From assembly GCA_963848175.1 (NCBI GenBank), contig CAWKCO010000001.1, positions 114,512 through 178,511 of the forward strand: 64,000 nt of DNA, given 5' to 3'. Shown here one piece after another: positions 17,284 through 27,135 of this stretch. The translations under genes were made by a program, and so were the position numbers. A model generated the notes under the pieces. The model had not been told where the DNA came from and made no database searches. It was given only the letters and a program-made list of their open reading frames with translations. The stretch comes from JAMZMI01 sp963848175 (GTDB taxonomy: Bacteria > Bacteroidota > Bacteroidia > Cytophagales > Cyclobacteriaceae). Numbering within the stretch: the first letter of the stretch is position 1; every line of letters begins with the position of its first letter.

Positions 17284-18240
17284 ATGAATTTACATGAGTT
17301 TTTCAAGAAATACCCAGATGAATCTTCATGCATTGAAGGCTTCAAACAGAAACGACTAGAACTAGGAGTTTTCTGTAGGAAGTGTGAACATAATGAGCAC
17401 TATTTCCGCAAGACGGATTTGAAATTCCAATGTAAGAAATGTGGCAGTCGTCAAAGCTTACGTTCAGGCACTGTTATGGAACACAGCAATTTACCTTTCT
17501 ATTATTGGATGCTTTGTATAGAGTTAATGACGCTATCGAAAAAGAGCTTTTCAGCTTTAGAAATGCAAAGAATGTTAGGTCATAAGCGTTATGAGCCTAT
17601 TTGGTTGATGATGCATAAGATACGTAGAGTGATGAGCAAAAGAGATAGTAAATATCAATTGGATGGCTATCTAGAATTTGATGAAGGTTTTTTTGAAAGT
17701 ACCCATCAAAAGCTGGAAGGCGATCAACAGGAAGGAGACGAATCACAAAAGCCAGAAGAGACTAAAAGGGGTAGAGGAAGCCAGAAACAAGCAAAAGTAT
17801 TGGTTATGGTAGAGTCTGAGCCAAGTATAAGAGCACCCAAGAAAGGCAAGCCTAATAGAAAAGTTGGTCATCTTAAAATGGTGGTAATGGAAGATTTGAA
17901 GTCTGCGAGCATTAATAAAGCAGTAGAAGCATCTGTAAAAGAAACGGCTCATATAACCACCGATGGATACCGAGGCTATTCCAAATTGAAGGATAAAATA
18001 GCCCATCATCATGTGGTTATCGAGCCTAACAAATCAAAATCAGCCAAAATATTCCCTTGGGTGAACAGAACTATCAGTAACGCTAAGAAAGTAATGTTAG
18101 GTGTTCATCATAATGCGATAGATCAGCAATACATCCAAAACTATCTGGATGAATTCTGCTACAAATTCAATAGGAGATATTTTGGGGACAAACTATCAGA
18201 TCGGCTAATGATTGCTGCTCTTGAAACAACTTGGTATTAA
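17284..18240 (+). CDS. IS1595-family transposase
   Basis: The 318-residue protein has an N-terminal zinc ribbon (FCRKCEHNEHYF and FQCKKCGSRQSL), the helical segment FYYWMLCIELMTLSKKSFSA, and an ISXO2-like DDE/DDN core: FDEGFFES (first Asp), HITTDGYRGYSKL (second Asp) and the C-terminal region IQNYLDEFCYKFNRRYF. All match the IS1595 family. The central RGRGSQKQAKVLVMVE segment is the usual strand before the second Asp. The gene is complete and its TAA lies in the right terminal repeat. Confidence 0.92.
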   Translation: MNLHEFFKKYPDESSCIEGFKQKRLELGVFCRKCEHNEHYFRKTDLKFQCKKCGSRQSLRSGTVMEHSNLPFYYWMLCIELMTLSKKSFSALEMQRMLGHKRYEPIWLMMHKIRRVMSKRDSKYQLDGYLEFDEGFFESTHQKLEGDQQEGDESQKPEETKRGRGSQKQAKVLVMVESEPSIRAPKKGKPNRKVGHLKMVVMEDLKSASINKAVEASVKETAHITTDGYRGYSKLKDKIAHHHVVIEPNKSKSAKIFPWVNRTISNAKKVMLGVHHNAIDQQYIQNYLDEFCYKFNRRYFGDKLSDRLMIAALETTWY

Positions 18241-18255
18241 TTACGGACAGTCATA
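18238..18255. repeat. Right terminal inverted repeat of the IS
   Basis: This 18-bp repeat matches the left end 17213-17230 at 17 of 18 positions when reversed. It contains the transposase stop codon. Confidence 0.8.
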
Positions 18256-18384
18256 TTATATAAAGTCCATTTGATAATTACACAAACATTGGCTGTTTGC
18301 TGCTTATTATCAGATAGTTATAAAAATTTCTCGTGTAAAAGGCTCATAGCCTCTATGTAAACCCAATATTAGCCAAAAATCTTA

Positions 18385-18951
18385 TTATTCAATCCAACTC
18401 TCCAAAGTCATGGAGTTGTTATCATGATGAATTTCCATCACAAATGGGAGTAGTTTATTACTGTCTTCAGCGGCCTTTGTGATAATTTCATTCTCTATCT
18501 GCTCGGGAGTTGGCCTTACTAGTGGATGCATAGTGAGATGAGCTACGTATCTTTTCTTAGATTGATATTCCTCTACCTCAAAATCAATGGGAATCTCAGC
18601 CATATTTTCGGCCAAAGAAATGCCTATAAATTGCTCTACATAGTTTCCCTCAACTGAATCTTGTAAATACGTAATGACAATTAAGTCACCGCTGATATCA
18701 TTGTTTTCAATCAATTCTCGACATTTTACAAAATGTGCTTCGATTTGCTTGTCCGTATATCGAGTCTTAAACATCTTGCCTACCACTGTACGCTTTATCG
18801 GTTCTTCTAGTACGATTTCAACAGGAGCGGTTCCCCCTAGATTGCTATACAATTGGTATAAACTTAGACCGATGACCCCAATAAATAGCACAATTAAGCC
18901 GCCATATACTACCCTCATGTCTTTTACTTTCATAAGCTTATATTTCTGCAA
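18385..18951 (-). CDS. Membrane-anchored hypothetical protein, possibly GyrI-like
   Basis: The 188-residue protein has one transmembrane helix (about residues 14-33) preceded by basic residues, placing the rest outside the cytosol. The soluble part has alternating strands and helices; the segment KKRYVAHLTMHPLVRPTPEQIENEI resembles the strand-helix unit of GyrI-like / AraC effector-binding domains, but the match is weak and from memory only. The start could instead be Met7 or Met12. The IS element lies downstream of its stop. The function is not recognised. Confidence 0.6.
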   Translation of the reverse strand: MQKYKLMKVKDMRVVYGGLIVLFIGVIGLSLYQLYSNLGGTAPVEIVLEEPIKRTVVGKMFKTRYTDKQIEAHFVKCRELIENNDISGDLIVITYLQDSVEGNYVEQFIGISLAENMAEIPIDFEVEEYQSKKRYVAHLTMHPLVRPTPEQIENEIITKAAEDSNKLLPFVMEIHHDNNSMTLESWIE

Positions 18952-19020
18952 ATATCAGAAGTTCAAATGATGTAGCAGCTTTATAATGAAACAATGATTT
19001 TGTTTTGGTGAAAGCCAAAA

Positions 19021-19053
19021 CAAAAAAGCCGTATCCAATTACTCAGATACGGC
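19021..19053 (-). terminator. Terminator of the bamA-ompH operon
   Basis: On the minus strand GCCGTATC / GATACGGC closes a 10-nt loop and is followed by six T residues. It lies about 25 nt after the second ompH stop. Confidence 0.85.
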
Positions 19054-19075
19054 CTTAATATGTTTTTAAGTCTTT

Positions 19076-19612
19076 TTATTCAGTTTTGGCAGGAGGAGTG
19101 ATTCCCAACTTTTTCAAGATCAAGTCAGAAACATCGTCTTCTTCTCTAGCATACAACAGCACGTCAAAACCAGGAGCACCAGCACTGAAGACATGGCTGT
19201 AACCGTTTGCAATAGCTACGTCCTTGATCGCATTGCCAATTTTCTCGTATGCAGGCTTCAATAGCGTATTTCGCTTGTTCATCAATGAAGTTTCAGCGTC
19301 TTGGCTGAATTTTTGGATCGACTGCTGTTGTTGCTGAATTTCCTGCTCTTTATCTGCTCTGATCAACTCATCATAACCAGCGGCATTTTTTTCGTACTCT
19401 GCTACTTTTGCTTGCAAGTTGGTGTACTTAGCTTGAAGCTGATTTTGCAGTTGCTTCTCGTAAGCCTTCAATTCAGCATCTATTTGTTTAGCTTCTGGCA
19501 ACAGGCTCAATACATAATCTGCATTAGTGTAACCTATTTTCAAACTGCTCTGAGCTGAAACTTGCAACATACATGCAAGTAGCGCTACCATAATTATCGA
19601 TTTAGCTTTCAT
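19076..19612 (-). CDS. OmpH/Skp-family periplasmic chaperone (second copy)
   Basis: The 178-residue product has a signal peptide (cleavage after LQVSA) and the Skp/OmpH layout: IGYTNADYVLSLLPEAKQIDAELKAYEKQLQNQL near the start, a long charged coiled coil through residue about 125, and a C-terminal small beta domain. Skp-type chaperones hold unfolded outer-membrane proteins in the periplasm for BamA. This is the last gene of the uppS-bamA-ompH-ompH run and is followed by a terminator. The presence of two adjacent copies is common in Bacteroidota; they share low identity and may have different clients. Confidence 0.85.
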   Translation of the reverse strand: MKAKSIIMVALLACMLQVSAQSSLKIGYTNADYVLSLLPEAKQIDAELKAYEKQLQNQLQAKYTNLQAKVAEYEKNAAGYDELIRADKEQEIQQQQQSIQKFSQDAETSLMNKRNTLLKPAYEKIGNAIKDVAIANGYSHVFSAGAPGFDVLLYAREEDDVSDLILKKLGITPPAKTE

Positions 19613-19634
19613 ATTCTTGTGTTTGTTTTAGTCC

Positions 19635-20177
19635 TTATTTATTTTCTTTTCCATCATTATTATCTCCCAAACCTAATTCCTCCAATACGTAATCAGTATA
19701 ATCATGAATAGGGTCTGTATAGATCATGACCAAATCTCCCGATTTGTCAAACATGATCTGTAATCTGTTATTCTTTGCCACTTTTTCTACCGCTTCAAAT
19801 ACTTGATCCTGCACGGGTTTTATAAGCTCTTTCTTTTTTAGAAAATACAACCCTTCAAAACCAAATACCTGCTTTTGGTATTCCTTTACTTCTTTCCACA
19901 GCCGATCTATTTCAGCTCTTCTATCCTTTTTCAACTCAAGGGTAAGTAGTACTTCTTCAGCTTGTAAAATGACCTCTTTTTCTTCAACGTCCTTATACAT
20001 TTGCTGAATTTCTGCTTCCCAGCCCTTGGCTAATTTTTCAATTTCACCTTGAGCCTCTTTGTATTCAGACATCTGGCCGAGCACATACTTGGTATCTACG
20101 TAACCAAATTTCTGGCCAAAACTCTTTTGAACCACGAAAAGAAGCAAAAAACTTAAAAATAAGTGTACTAACCTCAT
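19635..20177 (-). CDS. OmpH/Skp-family periplasmic chaperone (first copy)
   Basis: The 180-residue product has a signal peptide ending near VVQKSFGQ and then KFGYVDTKYVLGQMSEYKEAQGEIEKLAKGWE, the start of a long coiled-coil arm rich in Glu and Lys. It ends with the strand-helix region LQIMFDKSGDLVMIYTDP. It follows the restored bamA stop by only 3 nt and precedes the second ompH by 22 nt, so the three are co-transcribed. Role: chaperone for outer-membrane proteins on their way to the Bam complex. Confidence 0.85.
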   Translation of the reverse strand: MRLVHLFLSFLLLFVVQKSFGQKFGYVDTKYVLGQMSEYKEAQGEIEKLAKGWEAEIQQMYKDVEEKEVILQAEEVLLTLELKKDRRAEIDRLWKEVKEYQKQVFGFEGLYFLKKKELIKPVQDQVFEAVEKVAKNNRLQIMFDKSGDLVMIYTDPIHDYTDYVLEELGLGDNNDGKENK

Positions 20178-20180
20178 GTT

Positions 20181-22873
20181 TTAACGTATTTGTTGGCCAA
20201 TAGAAAAATGGAATTGAGCACCACTTGGAGTTAAGAGCACCTGGCGCAGGATCTAGTCCGTAACCCCAATCCAACCCGAGTAAGCCAAAGGCAGGCATAA
20301 ATATACGTACACCCAACACCAAGTGACCGATACATATCATAAGGATTGAAGTTCGAAAATTCGTTCCAGTTATTTCCTCCTTCAAAGAAAGTAAGTGCAT
20401 AGATAGTGGCGGATGGATTCAGTGAAATCGGATATCTCAGCTCCATTACGAACTTGGTAAACATTGTTCCTCCATTAATATCATCAGTAGGGTTATCAAT
20501 CGTGCCCCTGTTATCTCTCGGGGTGATAATATTATCTTCATAACCTCTCAAGCCAATGATATCTGTACCCAATAAGAAATTTTGACCGGTAAGGCCACTT
20601 CCTCCCAATTGGAATCGCTCAAAAGGCCCAACGTCTACTTTGTCAGAATATGATCCGATGTAGCCGATGTGCATCCTAGGAGCAAGCACCAAGTTTCCTA
20701 CCATTTTCAAGTAATACTTCAAATCTAAGTTCCACTTATGGTATTCTAGTACCTTATATTTTGTCGCATTGTCCGCATTGTCATAGTCCACATTGTTGAA
20801 TAAGGAATATGGAGGGGTGAACGTTGAGCTTAGTGATAGCTGAGAACCCGTGCGTGGGTACATCGGGCTGTCTACACTATTTCTTGATATCGTATTGTTA
20901 AAGGTAAAGCTATTCGCTACTCCGGTTTCAAACCCGAGTTGTCTGCCGTATTTGTAGAGATCGTATCTTAGGAATCCAAGTGAGTTGCTGATTGTGAAAT
21001 AATCATCTGGCCATTGGACTCTACGTCCTAGGGATAAGGAGACACTTGTTACCTTCAAATGAGGAGTGTTGTTGTTAATCTCCCTGGACCTACCTAATAG
21101 GCGGCTAATGGACTGGCTATAGCTCACACCAAATGCGTTTGGTTTCTTTCCTCCAAGCCAAGGTTCTGTAAAGTTTACAGAGTAACTCTGAAAAGCTTTA
21201 CCATTGGCTTGTAGTCTCACGGCAAACTTCTGCCCATCTCCCATCGGTAGTGGTCTCCACTTATCAAAATGTGGAATATTTCTAACAGAGAAGTTGTTAA
21301 AACTTACGCCTAAAGTTCCTACGAAACCAAAAGCTCCTCCCCAACCACCAGAGAGCTCGACTTGATCATTGGCTTTTTCCACTAGTTGCCACTCAATGTC
21401 TACTGTTTCATCCATTGGATTTGGTACCGGCACAGGATTTACTTGTTCTGGATCAAAATATCCTAGCTGGGAGAGCTCTCTCTGAGTTCTTATTAGATCA
21501 GCACGACTGAATTTCTGTCCTGGAAGGGTTCGCAATTCTCGAAGTACCACATGGTCGTTGGTTTTGTCATTTCCGCTGATAGTGACTTCATTGATAGTTG
21601 CTTGCACGCCTTCATAAATTCGCATCTCTAAGTCAATTGAGTCACCTTCAACCCCCACTTCTACTGGTGTGACGCTGAAAAAAAGATAACCGTCATCCAT
21701 GTACAAGGCGCTGATATCTGTTCCATTTGGGTTGAAGTTGAGTTTTTTCTGAATAAGCTCTAGATCATAAACGTCTCCTTTTTTCACACCAAGGACTCTA
21801 TCGAGTTCTTCATTTGTATAGAGGTAGTTTCCAGTCCAAATAATATCTCGGAAATAATATTTAGGACCAGGAGCCATGTAAAAATCAATGTTCATATGTT
21901 TCTTACTCACATCGTAGATGCTGTCATTTGCAATTGCAGCATCTCTATATCCTTTAGAGTTGTAAAAGGCGATAAGCAAGTCTTTGTCTTCTTTGTAGTC
22001 TGATGCAACAAATTTTGAGGATTTGAAAACATTTAAATACACATGCTCTGCAAGGTATTCTTTTAATGCATTGTAATCTTTTTCTTCTCTGTGCGTTGCA
22101 AAATGAGCGGCATTTTTAGGGTTAAGTAGTGCTAGTGATTTTTCGAGGAGGTCTTTTACAATTGAGAATCTAGGAGCTTGTCCTGTTTTTTTCAATTTAC
22201 TTCTCAGCTTGCTTGAAGGAAAGTTGTCATCACCATAGAAATTGATGTCTTTTATTTTAACCTTTGGATTTTTCTCAACGTCAATGATCATCTTGACGCT
22301 GTTGCTCAAAACAGTATCTTTTTCTTGACGCACTTTCACCTCAGCGTTCAAATACCCTTTTGCCTCAAAGTATTTAAAGACAGTCAGTTGGGTGTTTTTG
22401 ATCAATACGTCAGTAAGGACTTTCCCACGAACCAAATCGATTTTATCCTTTAGCTCTGTTGCTTGGCTTTTGCTTACGCCAGTAAACTCGTATTTACTAA
22501 GCCTAGGACGCTCCGTCATGACAATTGTGAGCCAAACTTTTCCATCTTCGACTTTATTGGCCTCAATGGCTACATTTCCAATGATTCCTTGTTTCCAAAG
22601 TTTCTTAATTGCAAAAGAGATGTCCTCACCTGGAATTTTAATCTTATCACCTACTCTCAAGCCTGAAAGAGAGATCAATGCAGTATTGTCCATGAATTCT
22701 ACACCAGTCACTTGAATGTCTGCGATTTCATATTCTTTTGGACTGGAATAGTTGATGCTCAGGCCTTGTGGTGATTGGGTTTGAGTATTAAACCTCTTGT
22801 TAACCCCGATCTGAGCAAATGAATGGTATCCTATCAATAGGATCCAAATGAATCCCTGTATCTTTTTATGCAT
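20181..22873 (-). CDS. bamA: Outer-membrane assembly factor BamA, two 3' frameshifts
   Basis: BamA inserts beta-barrel proteins into the outer membrane. After a signal peptide (FIWILLIGYHSFAQ) come five POTRA domains (about residues 45-450; for example ADIQVTGVEFMDNTALISLSGL) and a barrel. The barrel contains GWGGAFGFVGTLGVSFNNFS, GSGLTGQNFLLGTDIIGLRGYED (the conserved RGY-type lid) and FFEGGNNW. Near the end the frame breaks after MYRSLGVG; removing one base near 20311 gives VRIFMPAFGLLGLDWGYG, and removing one near 20229 gives the terminal PSGAQFHFSIGQQIR. This restores the stop at 20181-20183. ATG 22873 is preferred to TTG 22882, as it follows the uppS stop by 1 nt. Confidence 0.92.
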
Positions 22874-22874
22874 T

Positions 22875-23615
22875 TTAGCCAATTTTCAACTGCTCACTTA
22901 TTTTTCCAAACCTGCGCTCTCTCTGTTGATAGGAGATGATGGCTTCTATTAAATCTTTCTTTCTAAAATCAGGCCATAACACTGGGGTGAAAATCATTTC
23001 CGTGTATGCCATTTCCCATAATAGAAAATTACTAATTCTCATTTCTCCGCTCGTGCGAATAAGAAGTGAGGGGTCGGGTATTCCGCTGGTAGACAGGTGC
23101 GAAGATATCGTTTCTGATGAGACTTTATCTGCGTTCAACTCACCATTCTCTACTTTTTTTGCAATCATTTTTGTCGCATTCTCTATATCCCAACGACCAC
23201 TGTAGTTTAAGGCAAGAACCAACTTTAAACCAGTGTTTGTGCTTGTGTTATGCTTCGCTTCATCCAGTTTTTTTGCGGCCTTCTCTGGTAATTTCGAAAT
23301 ATCACCAATAGATAGTAGGCGTACGTTGTTTTTTTGTAGCGTTCCTATTTCGTCATTAATTGTAGAAACTAGCAAATTCATTAAGCCATCTACTTCAGCT
23401 TGCGGCCTAGCCCAGTTTTCTGTAGAGAAAGCATAGAGTGTAAGGTATCCAACTCCTATCTCGGCACACCCTTCAGTAACATCCTTAACAGCCTTGATTG
23501 CGTGTTTATGACCGAAAATACGAGCAGCGCCTTGTTTTTTAGCCCACCTTCCGTTCCCGTCCATTATAACGGCCACATGCTCAGGAATATTATCTTTGTT
23601 GATTTGCTCAATCAT
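22875..23615 (-). CDS. uppS: Isoprenyl transferase (undecaprenyl diphosphate synthase)
   Basis: The 246-residue cis-prenyltransferase makes the polyprenyl carrier lipid for peptidoglycan and other glycans. It shows HVAVIMDGNGRWAKK (catalytic Asp19 region), GHKHAIKAV, LTLYAFSTENWARP, LNYSGRWDI, and the C-terminal PSLLIRTSGEMRISNFLLWEMAYTE with the conserved RTSGE and W-E-x-x-Y-TE residues. The length is normal. It opens the conserved run uppS-bamA-ompH-ompH, with bamA starting right after the stop. Two DUF6089-type genes lie upstream on the same strand. Confidence 0.93.
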   Translation of the reverse strand: MIEQINKDNIPEHVAVIMDGNGRWAKKQGAARIFGHKHAIKAVKDVTEGCAEIGVGYLTLYAFSTENWARPQAEVDGLMNLLVSTINDEIGTLQKNNVRLLSIGDISKLPEKAAKKLDEAKHNTSTNTGLKLVLALNYSGRWDIENATKMIAKKVENGELNADKVSSETISSHLSTSGIPDPSLLIRTSGEMRISNFLLWEMAYTEMIFTPVLWPDFRKKDLIEAIISYQQRERRFGKISEQLKIG

Positions 23616-23698
23616 TCTAGAAAAGCTACATTTTTCAAAAAGCTACAAAGTTGTGCTTTTTTTTCGATAGCCGTGAATTATTAAACATTTTTTAACGG

Positions 23699-24406
23699 CT
23701 ACTTAGCTCTTATTCGAGTCAGAATAGAACGATTCGGAATATATGGGAAAGGGCACGGTATCTTATATAGGACGTACGTCAAACTAATCCCCGTGAAAAA
23801 ATACCAATCGTTATCATTGGGGTTGCCAAACTGATAATCTTTGATGTCAGTGTCTCCATCAGAAACGCCATCCAAATGATCAAAGAAAGTCTTTCTGGCA
23901 CCTATTTCTCCAGTCAATGTGAACTGCTTGCCTAGCATGTACTTCACTCCAGCCCCCATTGGTACTACAAACTGTAAAGGATTAAAGTCTTCCTGAGTTG
24001 GAGCTACACCACCGATTTTTAAGAACCCAAGTCCTGCAAAAGCATAAGGTGACCATTTGGTAGGGTTCTTTGCATTTCTGTAATCTAAAAAATGGAATTC
24101 TAATACTGAGTGGTACTCCAGAATGCTGTGGTTGAATGAATAGGCTCTGGCAATTGAGAGCGCATCTATTGGTTTTTGATCATCACCTGCGATTTTCCCA
24201 TAGGTCAGTCCCATCTTGAGGCTGAGAATATGAGAAAAATTCATTCTATAAACTCCCCCAATTGCAGGGCGAGATTTACCAATTCTCGGAGTATGATTTA
24301 AATCTCCAGTATAGTTAAATACACCAACACTACCACCAAATTCAATAAACTGAGCGTGGGAGTATGTAGCTTGCAGGATAAATAAAAGGAAGAATATTCG
24401 TTTCAA
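23699..24406 (-). CDS. DUF6089-type outer-membrane barrel protein (short)
   Basis: The 235-residue product has a signal peptide (residues 1-18, THAQ cleavage) and a small beta-barrel pattern: FIEFGGSVGVFNYTGDLNH at the start, then HILSLKMGLTYGKIAGDD, LEFHFLDYRN, FAGLGFLKIGG and FTLTGEIGARKTFFDHLDG. The GDLN and IGARxTxxDYLD-like elements are shared with the next upstream gene, so both belong to the DUF6089 group found beside uppS/bamA in this phylum. It probably works in the outer membrane; exact role unknown. Separated from the neighbour by 12 nt. Confidence 0.78.
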   Translation of the reverse strand: MKRIFFLLFILQATYSHAQFIEFGGSVGVFNYTGDLNHTPRIGKSRPAIGGVYRMNFSHILSLKMGLTYGKIAGDDQKPIDALSIARAYSFNHSILEYHSVLEFHFLDYRNAKNPTKWSPYAFAGLGFLKIGGVAPTQEDFNPLQFVVPMGAGVKYMLGKQFTLTGEIGARKTFFDHLDGVSDGDTDIKDYQFGNPNDNDWYFFTGISLTYVLYKIPCPFPYIPNRSILTRIRAK

Positions 24407-24418
24407 ATGACTTTTTTG

Positions 24419-25540
24419 TTACCTAAACTTCGCATGCGTGCGAATTCTTGACCCTAAAATGTATGTAAGTTTCAGGGTAGTAACGATATAAATGTCATTA
24501 TCTTTTGGGTTACCTCGATTTTTTTCAGTTCCTTCAGGATACCATGCACCACCTTGATTTTGGTCAACATAATAGGTTTCATAGGTTTCGTTTCCAAATT
24601 CCAAAGCCACTGGCTTAAGTGCTGAAAAATCTCTGTCCTCTCCTGTTCTTACGTTAACCCTTTCCGCACTTCGATCAGACATGATACGTGCTAGTGGGTC
24701 ATCAAATTTGTCTAAAGGAACATATTGCCCTTTTACATCGTCCAGGTAATCCGTAAAAGTCACTCTATATCCAACTTCCAGACCGGCATCAAACGGTGTT
24801 CCAGGAATTCTCATTTTTACCCCAATGCCGATAGGAATCGAAATTTGGATTGGGCTGTATTTGCTTTTACCATATCCCTCAATGTTTTGTCCCTCTGTTC
24901 CCAACTTGCGTAGGTTCACCCACTCACCTGCCTGAGGAGCTGCAACTTCTCCATTGATATTGGTTTGATAATCCTTCTCAGGTACTTTGCCATACGGTGT
25001 GTGGTAAAATAACGCCCCTCCTAAAAAGAAATAACCATTGAACGGATGTCGTGCTTTCGACCCTCCATGATTAGACATAAAATAGAACTCTGCACCAAGC
25101 TGCAGCTCGTAAATATCATTTCTGAAGCTCAAATTCCTTTGATATCGACCGCCACCATCTCTTTTATTCAGATAGTCAGGGTCAGCAGAAGCATCAGAAG
25201 CGGCTATTCTTCCCCAGTTTACACCTCCACGTAGTGCAATACTCGGGCTAATTTTTGAACCCATATTCACACCAAACCCGGGACGGGTAAAACTTACGTC
25301 GGAACTAGCTATACCCGTAGTTGGAGCTAAATCTCCATAGTAATTCAATGCATTTACATTGATCCCTGCGTAATTATATGGCTTGAAGCGTCCTCTGATA
25401 GTACCGCCTCTGTAGTTCGATACGGATTTATTTCGTTTCCTTTTTTTAGAATACTTGTTTCTCCTTTGAGCATCAGCATCATAGGCAGTAAAAAGAAACA
25501 GTCCTAGAAGGACAAAAATGAAAGAATTTCTGATTCTCAT
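24419..25540 (-). CDS. DUF6089-type outer-membrane barrel protein (long)
   Basis: The 373-residue product has a signal peptide (cleavage after YDADAQ), a basic linker with RRNKYSKKRKRNK, and an outer-membrane beta-barrel pattern: INVNALNYYGDLAPTTG, SIALRGGVNWGRIAASD, AEFYFMSNHGG, FFLGGALFYHTPYG, ISIPIGIGVKMRIPG and LEVGYRVTFTDYLDDVKG. It ends with a typical barrel strand followed by RTHAKFR. The YxGDL and DYLDD elements are shared with the shorter downstream gene. The genes form part of the minus-strand run from YqeY to OmpH and probably serve the envelope; no specific role is known. Confidence 0.8.
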   Translation of the reverse strand: MRIRNSFIFVLLGLFLFTAYDADAQRRNKYSKKRKRNKSVSNYRGGTIRGRFKPYNYAGINVNALNYYGDLAPTTGIASSDVSFTRPGFGVNMGSKISPSIALRGGVNWGRIAASDASADPDYLNKRDGGGRYQRNLSFRNDIYELQLGAEFYFMSNHGGSKARHPFNGYFFLGGALFYHTPYGKVPEKDYQTNINGEVAAPQAGEWVNLRKLGTEGQNIEGYGKSKYSPIQISIPIGIGVKMRIPGTPFDAGLEVGYRVTFTDYLDDVKGQYVPLDKFDDPLARIMSDRSAERVNVRTGEDRDFSALKPVALEFGNETYETYYVDQNQGGAWYPEGTEKNRGNPKDNDIYIVTTLKLTYILGSRIRTHAKFR

Positions 25541-25597
25541 AGTTCAAGCAATTACTTCAAAAGTAGGAAATTAACATCATTTCTGTTTAAAATCATA

Positions 25598-26467
25598 TTA
25601 ATTTCGACGATCAAGCCCCCAAGTCAGTTTATTTCTTAGCGTATCTAGAAAAGAACTTCCCCTTACTTTAATCAATCTGGCCGTAAATTTAGCTTTTCTT
25701 ATTGTTAAAATCGAATTGTTTTCGATGGCCTCAGACCGTGAGTCAAGTGTGACTAAAAAGGATTGATTTCGAGATTCTATTGTAAATGTAAGTTCACTGT
25801 CCTCAGAAACTATCAATGGCCTCACATTGAGATTATGCGGGCTTACAGGAGTAATAATGAAATTTTTAGTTTGAGGCATAATAACAGGCCCTCCACAGCT
25901 GAGCGAGTATCCAGTTGAGCCAGTAGGTGTAGACACCATGAGGCCATCTGCCCAATAGGTATTCAGGTATTCACCGTTTAGATAGCACTTCACAACGATC
26001 ATTGATGAAGTGTCTTTCCTCAATATGGCGAATTCATTTAATGCAAAATTATCTTCTTTGAACACATCCAACTCCGATTCAAGGTGGAGTAGCGTTCTGT
26101 CATCGTATGCGAAATCCCCTGAAAAAAAGGAATCCAAAGCAGATTCTATATTCTCTTCTGCGATGTTGGCTAAAAAACCTAAGCGACCGAGGTTAACCCC
26201 CATAATAGGAAGATGACTGTCTTTTACGTAAGTAAGTGTGTTTAATAAAGTACCATCTCCACCTAGACTGAAAATGGCTTCAAAATCAGAAAGGTCATCT
26301 TCTTTGGTGAAAATTGGGTACTTATTTAAAAGATCGAAATTGTGATGAGCAAGTTGATCTGAAATATAAATTTTGCGTTTCGCAGCTTTTAACCGACTCA
26401 CGATTTTTTCGACAGAACCTAAAGCCGATTCTTGAATTTGAATAGCGTGGAGTGCTATTTTGCCCAT
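25598..26467 (-). CDS. nadK: NAD kinase
   Basis: The 289-residue enzyme phosphorylates NAD to NADP. Visible motifs are FSLGGDGTLLNTL (GGDG, about residues 69-72), GVNLGRLGFLA, the conserved NExxI-type ALNEFAILR, and the glycine-rich SPTGSTGYSLSCGGPV region. The length is normal for bacterial NadK. It starts 2 nt after the stop of the CBS-domain gene and is likely co-transcribed with it. Confidence 0.93.
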   Translation of the reverse strand: MGKIALHAIQIQESALGSVEKIVSRLKAAKRKIYISDQLAHHNFDLLNKYPIFTKEDDLSDFEAIFSLGGDGTLLNTLTYVKDSHLPIMGVNLGRLGFLANIAEENIESALDSFFSGDFAYDDRTLLHLESELDVFKEDNFALNEFAILRKDTSSMIVVKCYLNGEYLNTYWADGLMVSTPTGSTGYSLSCGGPVIMPQTKNFIITPVSPHNLNVRPLIVSEDSELTFTIESRNQSFLVTLDSRSEAIENNSILTIRKAKFTARLIKVRGSSFLDTLRNKLTWGLDRRN

Positions 26468-26469
26468 AT

Positions 26470-27135
26470 TTATATTTTCAGATATTTCAGGAAGATGTCG
26501 AGTCGTTCTCTGTCATTGGACTCTAATGAGACAGCATTAAAGGCATTTTCTACATAAAAGCCTTGATTGCCGAGAGAGGCTACAATTCTATTGACATCCT
26601 CGGTGTTTAATTTGATGGTGACAAGAATCTTGTTGCTGTCCACAACGTCATTTGATAGATGTGCTGAAAGTATTTTGGCGTCATTTATTTCCACCACTCT
26701 ACTTATATCTGATAGTGAGTAGTCAAGCAACCCCAATTTTAAAACTAGAATGGCTCCAGGAGCGTTGATGGCAACAGAAGAAGCCCATTCATCCACGATT
26801 TTATCAGTGGATACTACTCCTAGGTATTTTTTGGATTCATCCTCAATCGCTACCAGATGACTGTCTTCTATTTGCGATGTTTTTAGGATATCGAAATAAT
26901 GGCTGTTTTGATCCGCTCTTGCATGGATACCTGCGAGTGGGTAGTGTCCCACATCAGAAAACAGTAATTCATCATCAAAAAGCATTTCTTCGGTAATGAT
27001 CCCGAGAAAATCTCCATTATCAACAACTGGCAACTCAACTAGATGCAACTCATCCATTATCAACTTTGACTTACTGATATCGTCAGTAGGCTTAAGTGAT
27101 GGAATCATATGATCTATGAGTGCTTTTCCTATCAT
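26470..27135 (-). CDS. CBS-domain protein (AcuB-like) upstream of nadK
   Basis: This 221-residue cytosolic protein has two CBS units in its first 120 residues (LVELPVVDNGDFLGIITEEML and HLVAIEDESKKYLGVVSTDKI) and a C-terminal ACT-like region (about 130-215) with alternating strands such as AILVLKLGLLDYSLSDISRVVE and NKILVTIKLNTEDVNRIVASL. This resembles the AcuB-type arrangement. CBS pairs sense adenosyl ligands. Its tight coupling to NAD kinase (2-nt gap) and to the hydrolase (4-nt overlap) suggests a regulatory partner, which is inference. Confidence 0.78.
   Translation of the reverse strand: MIGKALIDHMIPSLKPTDDISKSKLIMDELHLVELPVVDNGDFLGIITEEMLFDDELLFSDVGHYPLAGIHARADQNSHYFDILKTSQIEDSHLVAIEDESKKYLGVVSTDKIVDEWASSVAINAPGAILVLKLGLLDYSLSDISRVVEINDAKILSAHLSNDVVDSNKILVTIKLNTEDVNRIVASLGNQGFYVENAFNAVSLESNDRERLDIFLKYLKI

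Larger units (their letters stand above)
17213..18255 (+). mobile_element. IS1595-family insertion sequence, complete
   Basis: A 1043-bp element is bounded by 18-bp terminal inverted repeats that differ at one base: TATGACTATCCGTAATTA at the left (17213-17230) and its counterpart with TGACTG at the right (18238-18255). It is flanked by the 8-bp duplication TTATATAA, the length typical of IS1595-family insertions. It carries one intact transposase whose stop codon lies inside the right repeat. The insertion is in the intergenic space upstream of the lactonase gene. Intact ends, intact gene and intact duplication indicate a fairly recent insertion. Confidence 0.88.
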
